From: JAWLFI01 sp964525165
Lineage (GTDB): Bacteria > Bacteroidota > Bacteroidia > Chitinophagales > Saprospiraceae
Length of the DNA stretch: 8,308 nt
NCBI GenBank assembly: GCA_964525165.1
Contig: CAZGGG010000099.1
Location: 1 to 8,308, forward strand
Direction: 5' to 3'
Shown here: positions 6,551 through 8,308 of the stretch, piece by piece
Numbering within the stretch: the stretch's first letter is position 1
Layout of the letters: each line of letters begins with the position of its first letter
Program-made: the position numbers and the translations under genes
Notes under the pieces: model-generated
What the model was told of the DNA's origin: nothing
The model's database searches: none
The model's input: only the letters and a program-made list of their open reading frames with translations

Positions 6551-7480
6551 ATGACACATGGTACTCATAATGCGGTGGATGATCCGCGAAACGAATCGAT
6601 ACTCATTCATATCAATGGGAAGCTTTTCCCAAGGAGTGAAGCTCAGATCTCTGTCTTTGACAGTGGTTATTTGGTAGGCGATGGTGTTTGGGAAGCCTTG
6701 CGTTTACATGAGGGGGTGCTGGTTTTTGCAGACGAACATTGGGAACGTCTTTGGCAGGGCGCAGCGACGATAGGCATGAAATTGCCTTTCTGCGAAAGCG
6801 AATTGGAGGAGCGTGTCATGCATACTCTGGCTGAAAATAAGATGCATGACGGAGTTCATGTGCGTATCATGATTACCCGAGGCATAAAGAAAACACCTTC
6901 TCAAGACCCGAGACTTACTGTCAGTGGTCCCAATGTTGTGATCATCCCTGAGTTTAAAAAAGCCAGTGACGAAAGTAAGCAACAAGGTGTGAGACTGTTT
7001 ACCAGTTCGATTCGAAGAGGCTCTCCGGATTACTTAGATCCTCGCTTAAATTGTCACAGTAAGTTACACGAAGTGCAAGCGCTCATACAGGCTTTGGAAG
7101 CAGGGGCAGATGAGGCTTTAATGTTGGACATTCATGGATTTGTATCTACCTGTAATGCGACTAATTTTTTCATAGTGACCCAATCCGGGGAGGTCTGTAC
7201 TTCAACAGGCCAATATTGCATGAAGGGCATCACGCGCTCAAAGATTCTTTTGGCTTGTCAGCGCTTAGGGATACCTTATTCAGAAAAGAACTTTTCACTC
7301 TTCGATGTATACGGTGCAGCAGAAGCTTTTGTTACAGGAAGTTTCGGAGGATTGACACCCGTCACTGAAGTGGATGGAAGGCCTATAGGTGAGGGGCCTA
7401 TGGGGCCAGTAAGCCAGAAGTTGTCGTTAGCTTATCAAGAATTGATTCATGAATCAGTCCAAAGAGCCAAAAATGGATAA
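6551..7480 (+). CDS. Class IV PLP-dependent aminotransferase homologue (BCAT/DAAT/ADC lyase fold)
   Basis: The 309-residue protein has the fold-type IV layout: HINGKLFPRSEAQISVFDSG (20-39), GVWEALRLHEG (45-55), the phosphate-binding Arg66 in HWERLWQGA, catalytic Lys171 in LNCHSKLHEVQA, GADEALMLD (185-193), GITRSKILLAC (226-236) and the TGSFGGLTPV phosphate loop (262-271). Relatives transaminate branched-chain or D-amino acids, or lyse aminodeoxychorismate; I cannot choose the substrate. One residue is odd. In the strand normally reading G-x-V-x-E-x-x-x-x-N, this protein has GFVSTCNATN (196-205), so Thr200 replaces the near-invariant Glu that contacts the PLP ring nitrogen. The stop overlaps the start of the sulfotransferase-like gene by 8 bases, a sign of translational coupling. 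No signal peptide is visible. The conserved domain begins near residue 16, so the first 15 residues could be an extension. Confidence 0.88.
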   Translation: MTHGTHNAVDDPRNESILIHINGKLFPRSEAQISVFDSGYLVGDGVWEALRLHEGVLVFADEHWERLWQGAATIGMKLPFCESELEERVMHTLAENKMHDGVHVRIMITRGIKKTPSQDPRLTVSGPNVVIIPEFKKASDESKQQGVRLFTSSIRRGSPDYLDPRLNCHSKLHEVQALIQALEAGADEALMLDIHGFVSTCNATNFFIVTQSGEVCTSTGQYCMKGITRSKILLACQRLGIPYSEKNFSLFDVYGAAEAFVTGSFGGLTPVTEVDGRPIGEGPMGPVSQKLSLAYQELIHESVQRAKNG

Positions 7481-8192
7481 GCCCATTAAGATCTGTTTAT
7501 GGTCAGGACCTAGGAACATTTCTACAGCCATCATGTATAGTTGGGCACAACGGAAGGACACCCGTGTGGAAGATGAACCCCTCTATGCTCATTACTTGTC
7601 AGTGAGTGACCGCAAAGATCATCATCCAATGGCTCAAGAAATTATATCTTCCATGGAACCTGATGGGCGTAAGGTCATTCAAAGGATGATGGCAGAGCAA
7701 GGCCACAAAGTGTATTTTTATAAGCATATGACGCATCACTTGAAGGCTTTACAACTAGACTTTTTGCATCATTTTCGCCACATTCTATTAACAAGAAACC
7801 CCAGGGAAGCGATTCCTAGTTTTGCGAAGGTGATCCCACAAGTCGTCTTAAATGATTTAGGTTATCCCTTACAAATTCGACTGAAGACAGAACTAGACCG
7901 GCTATCCATTCCATACACTGTTTGGACAGCGGAACAGTTTCTGCAGGACCCTGAGTTCCATTTAAAAGAGGTTTGTGCTCAATTTCGTATACCTTTTGAC
8001 CCTTCCATGTTAAGCTGGACACCCGGCCCTATTCAGGAAGATGGCATTTGGGCTCCTTATTGGTATCAAAGCGTACATAATTCATCGGGATTTCACCCCT
8101 ATCATCCGAAAAAAGACCCCTTCCCTGATCGATACCTGGATTTATGGCAAGAGGCGGAGTCACTCTTTCAAGCACTCCTCAAAAGGTCATAG
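7473..8192 (+). CDS. Sulfotransferase-fold (PAPS-binding P-loop) protein
   Basis: From the ATG at 7473 the protein has 239 residues; an in-frame ATG at 7449 would add eight (MNQSKEPK). I prefer 7473: it gives an 8-base overlap (ATGGATAA) with the upstream gene, follows an A-rich CCAAAA stretch, and leaves the first beta strand (IKICLW) at the very N-terminus. WSGPRNIST (10-18) matches the 5'-phosphosulfate-binding loop. LTRNPREAIPSF (106-117) matches the 3'-phosphate-binding segment, with Arg108 and Ser116 as the expected contacts. DEPLYAHYL (34-42) and the FHPYHPKKDPFPDRY region near the C-terminus resemble bacterial proteins annotated as sulfotransferase family. The P-loop has no Lys. Sulfate transfer from PAPS is inferred from the fold; the acceptor is unknown and could be a product of the coupled aminotransferase. 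No signal peptide or membrane segment is visible. Confidence 0.82.
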   Translation: MDKPIKICLWSGPRNISTAIMYSWAQRKDTRVEDEPLYAHYLSVSDRKDHHPMAQEIISSMEPDGRKVIQRMMAEQGHKVYFYKHMTHHLKALQLDFLHHFRHILLTRNPREAIPSFAKVIPQVVLNDLGYPLQIRLKTELDRLSIPYTVWTAEQFLQDPEFHLKEVCAQFRIPFDPSMLSWTPGPIQEDGIWAPYWYQSVHNSSGFHPYHPKKDPFPDRYLDLWQEAESLFQALLKRS

Positions 8193-8308
8193 CTTCTTTG
8201 GTCAGGGCGGTGTACAGGAATCATTCGATTTCCCCAACATACCCATTCGCTTTATCGAAACAATTTTACCAAAAAACGAAAGAAGGTCTCCAAAATCCGA
8301 AAATGCGA

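Noticed and set aside
8193..8308. Possible partial gene at the right edge (minus-strand frame open from the edge to a stop at 8202-8204)
   Set aside because: Only about 34 codons are visible, several + frames are also open here, and no motif is recognisable, so coding cannot be supported.

Overview
The window looks like a chromosomal segment of a member of the Bacteroidota. The main evidence is the type IX secretion (T9SS) sorting domains ending the first two genes, one of them with a recognisable LYQNRPNP box. The absence of Shine-Dalgarno sequences before the starts and a Bacteroidota-style promoter (TTG, 19-base spacer, TTAATTTG) before the SPFH gene agree with this. The lineage below phylum cannot be settled from the sequence.

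Layout: (1) 1-212 is the 3' end of a secreted T9SS cargo gene on the + strand, closed by a clear intrinsic terminator. (2) 213-600 has no convincing gene, only small hairpins. (3) 601-3081 (+) encodes a secreted protein with 14 calcium-loop (FG-GAP/VCBS type) repeats at about 50-residue intervals, then a T9SS domain related to that of the first gene. (4) A bidirectional terminator at 3115-3145 separates it from a convergent minus-strand pair. That pair is a two-TM SPFH/band 7 membrane protein (3369-4220) followed 12 bases later by a small ribbon-helix-helix DNA-binding protein (3165-3356). (5) 4221-4498 holds the SPFH promoter and a row of three hairpins ending in a terminator that points the 'wrong' way, a candidate plus-strand RNA. 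(6) A second minus-strand pair encodes an AIM24/TIGR00266 family protein (5668-6411) and an M20D metallo-amidohydrolase (4499-5665), 2 bases apart. (7) On the + strand, a class IV PLP aminotransferase homologue (6551-7480) overlaps a sulfotransferase-fold protein (7473-8192).

Functionally the window is a set of two-gene units. The first two genes supply cell-surface or secreted adhesin-like proteins. The SPFH/RHH pair combines a membrane-scaffold protein with a putative regulator. The AIM24/M20 pair looks like housekeeping of unknown purpose. The aminotransferase/sulfotransferase pair is the most intriguing: the coupling is tight, I recall the same two domains fused in plant proteins, and the aminotransferase has Thr where the PLP-nitrogen-binding Glu normally sits. 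I saw no tRNA, rRNA, CRISPR array, transposase or attachment site.
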